Source: Pseudopedobacter sp039918235 (lineage in GTDB: Bacteria > Bacteroidota > Bacteroidia > Sphingobacteriales > Sphingobacteriaceae). From it: 64,000 nucleotides of DNA. The notes under the pieces are model-generated. The model was not told the DNA's origin and ran no database searches. It worked only from the letters and a program-made list of their open reading frames with translations. Location of the stretch: NCBI GenBank assembly GCA_039918235.1, contig JBDSHZ010000043.1, forward strand, positions 1 through 64,000, read 5' to 3'. Made by a program: the position numbers and the translations under genes. This document shows, piece after piece, positions 43,808 to 52,260 of the stretch (its first letter is position 1; each line of letters begins with the position of its first letter).

Positions 43808-45373
43808 TTATTGGTCTAAATATTCTTTCAAATTACTCACACTTTTAATTGCCAATTTCTTTGCTTGTGCTTTTCGCATCATTAAAGCATAAGTGTTGTT
43901 AAAACCAATGGGTTTTAGCCATTTAATTTTATAGTTCTTTTGAAACGCAGTTTGTACGTACCGAAAAACTTTTTCTTTGTCGCTCATCATGGTAGCAAAT
44001 AGCTCAGGTTGCTGTGGAAGAATCACCAACAGACCGGTTCCTGTATATTCTGGATAAAAATCTATCTGCTGATTGGTTAAAGCATCAAAACAGATTTTTG
44101 TGCCGCCTAAACCAGTTTTGGTTTCTACCTGTAAATCCGAATTTCCTAAAATGAGCATTTTATAGATCTGTGCCAAAATATACTGCTCCCCAAATATTTT
44201 AGAACCAATTCTGATGGTTTCTCCGTTTCCGTTTTTTGGAGATTTATATAATTTCTTTTCCATCAGGAAATCTTTAGCCACTTGCTCTGGCAATTGATGG
44301 AGGTAATCAACTTTGTAATTTAAATTGGTCATGGTGCTATCATCAATCACGCCTGAAAGCTGGTTTAAAATTGATTCCAATTCTGGATGCTTGTTTAAAA
44401 CTGCTTGATTAATAATTGGCGCTGCAAAGTAAGTAGGGAAGATATGTTTGTTATCTTCAAGGGTAATGAGTCCGAAAGCTTTTAACCTCCCATCTGTACT
44501 GTAGCCACTAATCACGTCCAGCTTTTTTTCAAAAGCGGCTTTGTACATGACCGCATCACTGATCACTACTGTTCTTATTTTTAAACCATAAATTTTTTTG
44601 AGTCCCAAATCTCCATCTTGCCGGCCCATAAATTCGGGTGTGAAACCAGCCAACATTTTTCCTTCAATTGTAGTGGGTAAAAAATAAAAGGAAGAAAGTA
44701 GGAAGAGTAAAACAGGGAGAAATAATAGATAGTTTTTAGTTTTTCTCCATCTTATTTTTTGAACTCGGGACAGTAAAAAATCAAAAATAATGGCTAACAA
44801 AGCTGCGGGTATGGCACCAGCTAAAATCATATTGGAGTTATTCAGCGCTATTCCACCAAAAATAAATTCTCCTAAACCTCCGGCAGCAATGTAAGCCGCA
44901 AGTGTTGCTACTCCCACATTAATCACGGTTGCTGTTCTTATGCCTGCCATAATGATTGGGAATGCCAAAGGCAATTCTACTTTTTTTAGAATTTGGGCCC
45001 GGTTCATACCCATTGCTTTTGCAGCTTCTAAAATTTGGGGCTCAATATTTTTAATTCCGGTATAAGTGTTTCTAATAATGGGTAACAGCGCATATAAAAA
45101 TAAAGCAACAATTGCAGGTTTAACACCGATACCCAGAACAGGAATCATTACGCCTAGCAGTGCAATACTTGGAATGGTTTGTAAAATACCGGCAAAACCT
45201 AAAATTGGTCCAGCTAATTTAGCGCTCCTGCTAATCCAGATGCCCAATGGCAACGCAACTAAAATGGCAATAAATAAAGAAATAAAAGTTAAGCCGATAT
45301 GCTGTAAGGTCTGATGTAGCAACTGATCAGACTCTTGACTAATAAAATGAAAGAAACTGTTATTTGTCTCCAT
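43808..45373 (-). CDS. ABC transporter permease/substrate-binding fusion, OpuB/EgtU-like
   Basis: A 521-residue fusion. The N-terminal membrane permease domain (about 1-210, with FAGILQTIPSIALLG and EAAKAMGMNRAQILKKVELP, the EAA coupling loop) is followed by an OpuAC-type binding domain (about 230-521, IRIGSKIFGEQYILAQ). This arrangement is known for compatible-solute importers and for EgtU, the ergothioneine importer subunit. It overlaps the ATPase gene by 14 bases and is followed by egtB. Context favours ergothioneine or a related betaine as the substrate (inference). Confidence 0.87.
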   Translation of the reverse strand: METNNSFFHFISQESDQLLHQTLQHIGLTFISLFIAILVALPLGIWISRSAKLAGPILGFAGILQTIPSIALLGVMIPVLGIGVKPAIVALFLYALLPIIRNTYTGIKNIEPQILEAAKAMGMNRAQILKKVELPLAFPIIMAGIRTATVINVGVATLAAYIAAGGLGEFIFGGIALNNSNMILAGAIPAALLAIIFDFLLSRVQKIRWRKTKNYLLFLPVLLFLLSSFYFLPTTIEGKMLAGFTPEFMGRQDGDLGLKKIYGLKIRTVVISDAVMYKAAFEKKLDVISGYSTDGRLKAFGLITLEDNKHIFPTYFAAPIINQAVLNKHPELESILNQLSGVIDDSTMTNLNYKVDYLHQLPEQVAKDFLMEKKLYKSPKNGNGETIRIGSKIFGEQYILAQIYKMLILGNSDLQVETKTGLGGTKICFDALTNQQIDFYPEYTGTGLLVILPQQPELFATMMSDKEKVFRYVQTAFQKNYKIKWLKPIGFNNTYALMMRKAQAKKLAIKSVSNLKEYLDQ

Positions 45374-46316
45374 TTCTTTCTTTTTTATAGTTTTCCAAAG
45401 CCTGCATTAAAGATGCTGACGTAATGTTTTTTACTTCACCATTGTATTCAAAAGCAGTTGACCCTGTTTCCGCTAATTGCTCTAACGTATCCCAAACATT
45501 GAGATTTTTGATGGGAGAAGTTTCTAAATGGTTGTTAACGTGATTATTTAAAAATCCCCATAATTTCTCTAATTGGATAGATTTCAAGGAAAGCTGTAAT
45601 TGATGACCTTTAAAAAAGTCGCGGACCATTTTGTTGACAGGTTTTTGCATCAAATCTCTAGGTTCGCCAATCTGAAGTACCTCGCCTTCACTCATTAAAC
45701 AAATTCGGTCTCCAAGTTCAAATGCTTCGTTAATATCATGGGTAACCATCACTATTGTTTTGCTTTGCAGTTCATCCAAAGACAAAAATTCTTGTTTAAT
45801 GCTGTTTCTAGTAATGGGATCTAAAGCACCTAAAGGTTCATCCATCAATAATATTGGAGGATTAGCGGATAAAGCCCGGGCTAGACCTATTCTTTGTTGT
45901 TGCCCGCCACTTAATTCATTAGGAAATTTATTTTTAAGCGTTAAAGGAAGATGAAGCTTTTCCATGAGCTCATCTGTTCTTTTGGTAATTTTATCTGGTT
46001 TCCATTTCAATAATTGAGGAACAATTTCAATATTTTGTGCAATGTTATAATGGGGGAAAAGGCCATGGTTTTGCATGACATAGCCAATCCCAAGCCTAAG
46101 CTCTTCAGGTTGAATGGCAGCACTATCTTTCCCATTGATAAAAATACTTCCATGATCAGGATTGATAAGCCTATTGATCATTTTTAAAGTGGTGGTTTTA
46201 CCGCAGCCACTAGTGCCCAATAAGATTAAAGTCTCGCCTTTTTCAACAGTAAAGCTCAAAGCTTTTACGGCTTTTGTTTTTCCAAAATCTTTGCTGATCT
46301 GTTTGACTTCAATCAT
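45360..46316 (-). CDS. ABC transporter ATP-binding protein, OpuBA/EgtV-like
   Basis: A 318-residue ATPase. Walker A GTSGCGKTT (33-41), signature ELSGGQQQRIGLARALS, Walker B ILLMDEPLGALD and the switch His in VTHDINEA are all present. A C-terminal extension (about 240-318) contains a degenerate CBS-like segment (VWDTLEQLAETGSTAF), as in the quaternary-amine transporter ATPases. It pairs with the overlapping permease/binding-protein fusion and is encoded 52 bases after the oxidoreductase gene. Confidence 0.92.
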   Translation of the reverse strand: MIEVKQISKDFGKTKAVKALSFTVEKGETLILLGTSGCGKTTTLKMINRLINPDHGSIFINGKDSAAIQPEELRLGIGYVMQNHGLFPHYNIAQNIEIVPQLLKWKPDKITKRTDELMEKLHLPLTLKNKFPNELSGGQQQRIGLARALSANPPILLMDEPLGALDPITRNSIKQEFLSLDELQSKTIVMVTHDINEAFELGDRICLMSEGEVLQIGEPRDLMQKPVNKMVRDFFKGHQLQLSLKSIQLEKLWGFLNNHVNNHLETSPIKNLNVWDTLEQLAETGSTAFEYNGEVKNITSASLMQALENYKKERNGDK

Positions 46317-46368
46317 TGATTAATGATGTTTTAGAGTTATTTAAATATAAAAAATCTAAAAGGAAGTT

Positions 46369-47751
46369 CTAATCTAAAGACATAAAAAGATTGTTGAGTG
46401 ATTCGGCATATAAAGGATGTGCGAAAATATTATACCGGATTTGTTCATAGGTAATATTACCCAACATTGCGATTTGTAAAATAGACATGATTTCTCCGCC
46501 TTCTGCTCCAATCACTGTTGCGCCTAAAATCATTTTTGTTTCGGGATCTACAATAGCTTTCATAAATCCATTTGTTTCCCCAGTTTCTAAGGCTCTGGCT
46601 ACGTATTTCATGGGTAGTTTAGCCACTTTATAATTGATGCCTTTTTCTTTTGCCTCTTTTTCAGATATCCCTACACGCCCTAATTGAGGATCGGTGAACA
46701 TACAATAGGGAAGTGCTCTTCCTTTAGTAGTCATGTCTCCATTTTGCAAAATATTCTTACTCACAATCACAAAATCATTGTAAGAAATATGTGTAAAAGC
46801 TGGTCCTCCTTTTACATCGCCTAAGGCATAAATATTTTTCGCAGAAGTTTTTAGTTTGTCATCTACTTTAACATATCCTTTCTCATCGGTATCTACTCCG
46901 GCAAAAGATAAACGGAGATTTTTTGTTTGTGGAGCTCTTCCAGAAGCTATTAAAATATGGCTACAGCTAAATGTGTGGTTTTTTCCATTGATCTCTGCTG
47001 TTACTGTTTTTTCCTTTTTCCCTTCAACTCTTATCACATCGGCATTGGTGTGAATTTCAATACCTTCCTGCTTAAAAACATCGGATATGGAGGTACATAC
47101 ATCTTCATCCTCATGAGGTAATAAAGTTTTTGATTTTTCTAAGATGGTAACTTTGGAGCCAAACCTGCTCATCATTTGCCCAAATTCCAAAGCAATATAA
47201 CCGCCACCAACAATAACCAAATGTTTGGGTATCTCTTCTAAATCTAAAAGTGTTGTAGAAGTTAAATATTCAGTCTCCTTAATGCCCTCTATTTCTGGAA
47301 TATAGGGAGTACAGCCAGTATTAATGAAAATCAGTTCTCCCTTAATTTCTGTCTCTTCTTGTCCGTTTTTTATGAGCATTGTTTCATTGTCTATAAATGA
47401 AGCTTCACCCATTATTATATGCAGATTAGGAGTTTTTTCTAATCCTTTGATTGCGCCATTTCTAAAAGATTCTACAATGTTATTTTTTAACTTAAGAGCG
47501 GTATCATAATTGATTTTTAAATGATCAGTTTCTACACCCCAATTTTTTCCGTTTCTTGCTAAATGAGCTACTCTTGCAGAAAAAATCATTGTTTTTGTGG
47601 GCGAACAGCCATCGTTTATACAGGTTCCACCAATTATTCTCTTTTCAATAATTGCTACGCTTTTTCCAGATGAAGCTAATTTTTTTGCCAGAGGAATTCC
47701 TGCTTGTCCGGCACCAATAACAATGGCATCAAATTTTTTAGGATTTTTCAA
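46369..47751 (-). CDS. Pyridine nucleotide-disulfide oxidoreductase, mercuric reductase-like
   Basis: A 460-residue class I flavoprotein disulfide reductase. FAD motif GAGQAG near residue 12; redox-active cysteines in GGTCINDGCSPTKTM (C-x4-C); NAD(P) motif VGGGYIALE; the C-terminal dimerisation domain with HPLYAESLNN. It lacks mercuric reductase hallmarks such as the C-terminal Cys pair and an N-terminal HMA domain. The start is TTG at 47751, forced by a stop two codons upstream, with a strong AAGGAG site spaced a few bases away inside the overlapping DUF427 gene. Position ahead of the egt genes suggests a low-molecular-weight thiol role (inference). Confidence 0.9.
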   Translation of the reverse strand: MKNPKKFDAIVIGAGQAGIPLAKKLASSGKSVAIIEKRIIGGTCINDGCSPTKTMIFSARVAHLARNGKNWGVETDHLKINYDTALKLKNNIVESFRNGAIKGLEKTPNLHIIMGEASFIDNETMLIKNGQEETEIKGELIFINTGCTPYIPEIEGIKETEYLTSTTLLDLEEIPKHLVIVGGGYIALEFGQMMSRFGSKVTILEKSKTLLPHEDEDVCTSISDVFKQEGIEIHTNADVIRVEGKKEKTVTAEINGKNHTFSCSHILIASGRAPQTKNLRLSFAGVDTDEKGYVKVDDKLKTSAKNIYALGDVKGGPAFTHISYNDFVIVSKNILQNGDMTTKGRALPYCMFTDPQLGRVGISEKEAKEKGINYKVAKLPMKYVARALETGETNGFMKAIVDPETKMILGATVIGAEGGEIMSILQIAMLGNITYEQIRYNIFAHPLYAESLNNLFMSLD

Positions 47752-48022
47752 CTTTTACTCCTTTCCAAAACGCCACATAATCTTTAATCTCTTTAGCGGC
47801 ATCTTTAGGTTGAGGATAGAACCAAGCGACTTCCTTATTTTCATCTCCATTTACATCAATATTGTAGTAAGAAGCTTCCCCTTTCCAAGGACAGGAAGTA
47901 TGTTTATTGGAGGGTGTAAAAAAGGTTTTATTGATAGAAGAAGGCGGGAAATAATGATTGTTCTCTATAACAATTGTCTCCTCACTTTCTGCAATGGTTT
48001 TTCCGTTCCAAATGGCTTTCAT
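47738..48022 (-). CDS. DUF427 domain protein
   Basis: A 94-residue protein of the DUF427 family, recognised by MKAIWNGKTIAESEETI, the YFPPSSIN segment, HTSCPWKGEASYY and VAWFYPQPKDAAKEIKDYVAFW. No catalytic function is established for the family. It overlaps the oxidoreductase gene by 14 bases and is the first gene of the possible operon reading to egtD. Confidence 0.92.
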   Translation of the reverse strand: MKAIWNGKTIAESEETIVIENNHYFPPSSINKTFFTPSNKHTSCPWKGEASYYNIDVNGDENKEVAWFYPQPKDAAKEIKDYVAFWKGVKVEKS

Positions 48023-48059
48023 AATTTCCTATTTAAGTTTATCTTATTCTATAAACAAT

Positions 48060-48087
48060 AAATGCTCCAAATTGATTTGGAGCATTT
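48060..48087 (-). terminator. Terminator between the NTF2-like gene and DUF427
   Basis: AAATGCTCCAAA (48060-48071) and TTTGGAGCATTT (48076-48087) form a perfect 12-bp stem with a 4-base loop. On the minus strand it follows the NTF2-like gene, so DUF427 needs its own promoter. Confidence 0.72.
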
Positions 48088-48135
48088 AAATTGAGAAATC
48101 CGATTTGGATGATCTATTTCATTACTAAATAAATC

Positions 48136-48567
48136 TTACTTAAAAATAGAGGTCACTTCTGTGATTTTCCAGCTTTGGTTTGTTCTTACCATGGTAACAT
48201 AATCTTCTCTAACAAAAGTTGGATAAATCATGCTGATTTTCACCAAACTGTAATTAGTTGTGCTCACCAATGCGCTTGAGGCAAGCTTGCAGTTTTGTAT
48301 GATTCCAACATTTGATTTCATGAAAGCCAGCTCTTCATTTTTTCCGTGAGTCATCATTTTTCCGTTTCTCTCCAGGTTAAATTTTACATCGTTAGAAAGA
48401 ATATTTGAAAAGTCTTCACTGTATCCAGTTTTGATTTTTTTAATATAGGTTTCTACATTATACTGTAAGCTTTTGTTGTCAATATTTCTTTCATCTGCTT
48501 TAGCGAAAGAAATGCCAGCTACTAAAAAGATAGCGACAAATAAGGTTTTAATTGTTTGAGTTTTCAT
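48136..48567 (-). CDS. Secreted NTF2-like / lumazine-binding-like protein
   Basis: A 143-residue protein with a signal peptide (TLFVAIFLVAGISFAKA). The mature part has the alpha-plus-beta pattern of the SnoaL/NTF2-like fold (VETYIKKIKTGYSEDFSNIL near the start and WKITEVTSIFK at the end), often annotated in Bacteroidota as putative lumazine-binding. No ligand or enzymatic residues can be assigned. It is bounded by its own terminator. Confidence 0.75.
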   Translation of the reverse strand: MKTQTIKTLFVAIFLVAGISFAKADERNIDNKSLQYNVETYIKKIKTGYSEDFSNILSNDVKFNLERNGKMMTHGKNEELAFMKSNVGIIQNCKLASSALVSTTNYSLVKISMIYPTFVREDYVTMVRTNQSWKITEVTSIFK

Positions 48568-48736
48568 GGTTCTTGATTTTAATAATTAATAATTTTCTTA
48601 TATATACAAGACACCACGAAAAGGCAAAACGTTACAGCGTTTATTCGATTTAACAGTTAAATAATGTTAAATTGATATTATTGGAAAAATTGAGGTTTTT
48701 TTGAGAAAAATAAAGATCATTTACAATGAATTAATA

Positions 48737-50218
48737 TTAATAGCCGATTCTTTTTAAACCGTCTTTTGCTTTTGTTTCTATGCTGTTCTCATATTCATGG
48801 TTTTTCATAGCAATGGATTGCTTGAAATAACTGGCAGCCCTAGGACGATCATTTTTGTTTTCATAAATGTAACCAATAAAAAGAGCGGCATTAGCGGCAT
48901 AATAGTAAGAGGTTGTTTTGCCTAGGCTCATTGCTTTTTGATAATTAGCAATTGCATCATTGCTTTTTCCAAGTTCATCATAAACCCTTCCAAATCTGTA
49001 ATAATATTCAATTTGATCTCTTTGAAGTTTAAAATCAGAAACGGAATTTCCCTGCAATTGGGCCAATGCTTTAGCATAATAACCACCATCAAAATAAAAA
49101 CGGGCTTTTAACAAGTCCTTATTTGGCGGGGTATCATTTGCTTCTTTTAATGCCTGTTTGTCCTTTTCATCAATGGTATTTCCTTGGCTTTTAACCATTT
49201 TTAAAAAAGCATGATACCGCGAATCGTCATTTCTGAGATAATAGTAATAGGAAAGTTTGAGGTAAGCATCTTTCACATAATTAATTCCGTTATATTCTTT
49301 TAGGTATTTAATCAGATAAATGTTGGCGTCAGAATCCATACGGTTTAGCTTCGCATTTCCAATTAAATAGTTAATCAATGGAAATTCGCTATAATTGCTC
49401 CCTTGTGGTCTTTTGGTTAAATAAGAAATGGCAGTATCATTACGTCCGTTTCTCATAGAAATATAACCTTGTAAATAGGCTTTTAGCAGGCTTTTGTTAC
49501 TATTAGAAGCCAAGTAAGACATGGTTTTTTGGTAATTATTTTTATTTGGAGCCAAATCTGTTTCTATGTAGCAGAGAAAAAAAACCACTTCATCTGAATA
49601 GAAATTATAAGATGTTTTAGGCAGGCTACTCATTAGGCTTTCTAAGGTATTGATACCTCTGTTTACATTTCCTGTAAAGCCAAAAGTGGAGGAAAGACTT
49701 TTTAAATTTGAAGGAATTGCACCCATAATTACATCAATTAAACCGGCACTTTTCTTATTTGGCAAAAAACCCGGAAATTTCTTCCCGTTTTCATCTAAAA
49801 GATTATCAGCCCTTCTAATATCTAAGGCGGAGGAAAGGAAATCTTGATAGCGGCTTTTTAGCAATCCCCATTGGAGGTTAACCTCTGCTTGGGCAAAAAG
49901 ATAATATGGAGAATTTTTATCCTGCTTTTCAAGCAGATTTAACCGACTTGTTTTTAGAGATTTTAACCGCTCATAATCTGCTTTACTTTCTGAAGTAAGT
50001 AGCGTAAAAAAATCAACATAGTTATCTAAAAGAATAGAAATACCATTATTAGGATTTTGAGATTTTTCTCTTTGGATCAGGGTTTTTGCTTCTGTTAGCC
50101 TTAAATCAAAAATGGCTTCATAGGCATTAATGCAATTGGCGTTAAAATCAAAATTGGCTTTAGCAAGATTTATTGTTGTAAAGAATAGAAAAAGGAGGAT
50201 AGTTAATTTTTTGATCAT
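48737..50218 (-). CDS. Secreted tetratricopeptide-repeat protein
   Basis: A 493-residue protein with a signal peptide (KKLTILLFLFFTTINLAKA) and mostly helical repeats. TPR-like units are clear near the C-terminus (YYRFGRVYDELGKSNDAIAN and AALFIGYIYENKNDRPRAAS). It is probably a periplasmic scaffold; no enzymatic domain is visible and there is no operon partner. Confidence 0.85.
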   Translation of the reverse strand: MIKKLTILLFLFFTTINLAKANFDFNANCINAYEAIFDLRLTEAKTLIQREKSQNPNNGISILLDNYVDFFTLLTSESKADYERLKSLKTSRLNLLEKQDKNSPYYLFAQAEVNLQWGLLKSRYQDFLSSALDIRRADNLLDENGKKFPGFLPNKKSAGLIDVIMGAIPSNLKSLSSTFGFTGNVNRGINTLESLMSSLPKTSYNFYSDEVVFFLCYIETDLAPNKNNYQKTMSYLASNSNKSLLKAYLQGYISMRNGRNDTAISYLTKRPQGSNYSEFPLINYLIGNAKLNRMDSDANIYLIKYLKEYNGINYVKDAYLKLSYYYYLRNDDSRYHAFLKMVKSQGNTIDEKDKQALKEANDTPPNKDLLKARFYFDGGYYAKALAQLQGNSVSDFKLQRDQIEYYYRFGRVYDELGKSNDAIANYQKAMSLGKTTSYYYAANAALFIGYIYENKNDRPRAASYFKQSIAMKNHEYENSIETKAKDGLKRIGY

Positions 50219-50242
50219 TCTAATTTAATAGTGTATAAAATA

Positions 50243-50276
50243 AAAAAACATCCTGATTAATCAGGATGTTTTGTTT
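50243..50276 (-). terminator. Terminator of the zinc-ribbon/Nif3 operon
   Basis: AACATCCTGATT and AATCAGGATGTT form a perfect 12-bp palindromic stem (50247-50270); on the minus strand it is followed by a run of T. It lies about 25 bases after the zinc-ribbon gene stop. Confidence 0.8.
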
Positions 50277-50298
50277 TTGTGCAATAAGAATACCAAAG

Positions 50299-51048
50299 TT
50301 AAACTACTTCTCCTTTGGCTACATCTGCCATGGTTTCATCAACTAAGATTCTGCCACAGTGCTCACAAACAATAATTTTCTTACGTTGACGGATATCCGA
50401 CTGACGTTGAGGTGGAATTTGATTAAAACAACCAGAACATGAATCACGCTCAATAGTTACTACTGCTAAACCATTTTTAAAGTTGGTTCTTAAGCGGTTG
50501 TAAGCAATTTTTAAACGATCTTCAATTTTTTCTTCTGCTTTGTCAGCTTCTTTTAACAAAACTTCTTCTTCTTTTTGAGTTTCAGAAGTAAGGTTTGCCA
50601 ATTCAGTTTGTTTAATTTCTAAATCGCCTTTTCTTTCTTCAAGATCTGTTAAAGCTTTCTCGTAAACCTCAGTTTTGCTGCTGATATCGTACTGCAATTC
50701 TTTGATTTTCTTTTCAGAAACCAAAACATCTAATCCCTGAATTTCAATTTCTTTTGCAATTGCGTCAAATTCACGGTTGTTTTTAACGTTGTTCTGTTGT
50801 GTTTCATATTTCTTGACTAAAGCTAAAGATTCCTTAATCATGTTTTTGCGATTCACAATAGAATCCTCTAAATCATCCAATTCAGTTTTAAACTTCTGGA
50901 TACGGGTTTCTAATCCGGCAACATCATCTTCTAAATCTGCAACTTCCATTGGAAGCTCTCCACGGGTCTGACGGATTTTATCAACTTTAGTGTGGATGGT
51001 CTGTAGCTCGTATAAAGCTTCAAGCTTTTGTTCTATGGTTTGTTCCAT
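50299..51048 (-). CDS. C4-type zinc ribbon coiled-coil protein (COG1579)
   Basis: A 249-residue protein. A long coiled coil (about 10-195) is followed by a C-terminal zinc ribbon with two CxxC pairs (DSCSGCFNQIPPQ and VCEHCGRILVDE). Such proteins are predicted to bind nucleic acid; the helical hairpin is similar to known structures of the family. It overlaps the Nif3-like gene by one base (TAATG), a conserved gene pair in Bacteroidota and elsewhere. Confidence 0.92.
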   Translation of the reverse strand: MEQTIEQKLEALYELQTIHTKVDKIRQTRGELPMEVADLEDDVAGLETRIQKFKTELDDLEDSIVNRKNMIKESLALVKKYETQQNNVKNNREFDAIAKEIEIQGLDVLVSEKKIKELQYDISSKTEVYEKALTDLEERKGDLEIKQTELANLTSETQKEEEVLLKEADKAEEKIEDRLKIAYNRLRTNFKNGLAVVTIERDSCSGCFNQIPPQRQSDIRQRKKIIVCEHCGRILVDETMADVAKGEVV

Positions 51049-52145
51049 TAAGACAAATATTTTATTGGGTTTGTATTATTTTCAGTTAAACGGACCGCAA
51101 AGTTAGGAAATTTTTTCGTAATAATTTCCAATAGTAAATCTTGTGTAAATTGCTCACTTTCAAAATGTCCGATGTCTGCAATCACTATTTTTTCTTCAGC
51201 ATCAAAAAACTCATGATATTTAAAATCTGCAGTCACAAAAACATCTGCTCCGGCTTTTATCGCTTTGCTTAAAAGAAAACTTCCAGAACCGCCACAAACC
51301 GCTATCTTTTTTACCGGTTTTTTAACTATTTGAGTATGTCTAATTACAGAAACATTCATTTTATGTTTTAATAAATTTAGAAAAGACAGCCCGTCCATTT
51401 CTTCCGGAAGTTCGCCAATCATACCAGAACCTACATTTTGATGGGAATTAGCTAAAGAATAAATGTCATAAGCTACTTCTTCATAAGGATGAGCGTTTAA
51501 CAAAGCCATAATTATTTTCTTTTCGGCAAAAGCCGGAAAAACCATCTCAACCCTTATTTCTTCCTCCTGATGAAGCTGATTGATTGCTCCAACGAAAGGT
51601 TTCGCTTGATCATTCGGTTTAAAAGTCCCAAGTCCATGAGCATTAAAACTAACCTCACTATAATTGCCAATATTGCCTGCGCCAGCATTAAAAACTTCTT
51701 CTTTTACTTTCTCAGCTTCTTTTTGAGGGACAAAAAACACTAATTTTTTTAATAGTGAAGGTTTTGGAGAAAGAATCTGACAGTTTTTTAAACCTATTTT
51801 CTCACAAATTTTTGCGTTAACACCATCAATCACACTATCTAAATTGGTATGAATGGCATATATAGCAATGTTATTTTGGATGGCTTTTATAATAACACGC
51901 TCCACATAATTACTTCCGTTAAACCTTTTCAGTCCTTTAAAAACAATTGGATGATGAGAGATGATGACCTCGAACCCTTTTGTAATTGCCTCATCTACAA
52001 CGGCCTCTGTACAGTCTAAGCTGATTAATGCGTTGTTAATGACTTGATCATTAGCGCCCACAATTAATCCTGAATTATCATAAGTTTCTTGATAATTTAA
52101 AGGAGCAATCTCTTCTAAAAATAAAATGAGGTCTTTTAATATCAT
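51048..52145 (-). CDS. Nif3-like dinuclear metal centre protein (DUF34)
   Basis: A 365-residue member of the Nif3/YbgI/YqfO family. Metal ligands are in ISHHPIVFKGLKRF, YAIHTNLD and DIGHFESEQF. The middle insert (about 130-230) is a PII-like domain as in YqfO (LVFFVPQKEAEKVKEEVFNAG). YbgI-family proteins may act as GTP cyclohydrolase-like or damage-control hydrolases; the exact role is not settled. It forms an operon with the zinc-ribbon gene. Confidence 0.93.
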   Translation of the reverse strand: MILKDLILFLEEIAPLNYQETYDNSGLIVGANDQVINNALISLDCTEAVVDEAITKGFEVIISHHPIVFKGLKRFNGSNYVERVIIKAIQNNIAIYAIHTNLDSVIDGVNAKICEKIGLKNCQILSPKPSLLKKLVFFVPQKEAEKVKEEVFNAGAGNIGNYSEVSFNAHGLGTFKPNDQAKPFVGAINQLHQEEEIRVEMVFPAFAEKKIIMALLNAHPYEEVAYDIYSLANSHQNVGSGMIGELPEEMDGLSFLNLLKHKMNVSVIRHTQIVKKPVKKIAVCGGSGSFLLSKAIKAGADVFVTADFKYHEFFDAEEKIVIADIGHFESEQFTQDLLLEIITKKFPNFAVRLTENNTNPIKYLS

Positions 52146-52260
52146 TTGATAAAATTAAAATAAATCAAACCATTTGATTGATATTTATTTTAAACTATTG
52201 ATTAATAAGCTTCAAATTATTAATTTGCTATTGTAAACCACTTTAATAAAAAGCTTAATT

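Noticed and set aside
46369..47751. Mercury resistance (merA)
   Set aside because: No merR, merT or merP neighbours, no N-terminal HMA domain and no C-terminal vicinal cysteines; only the general disulfide reductase fold is shared.
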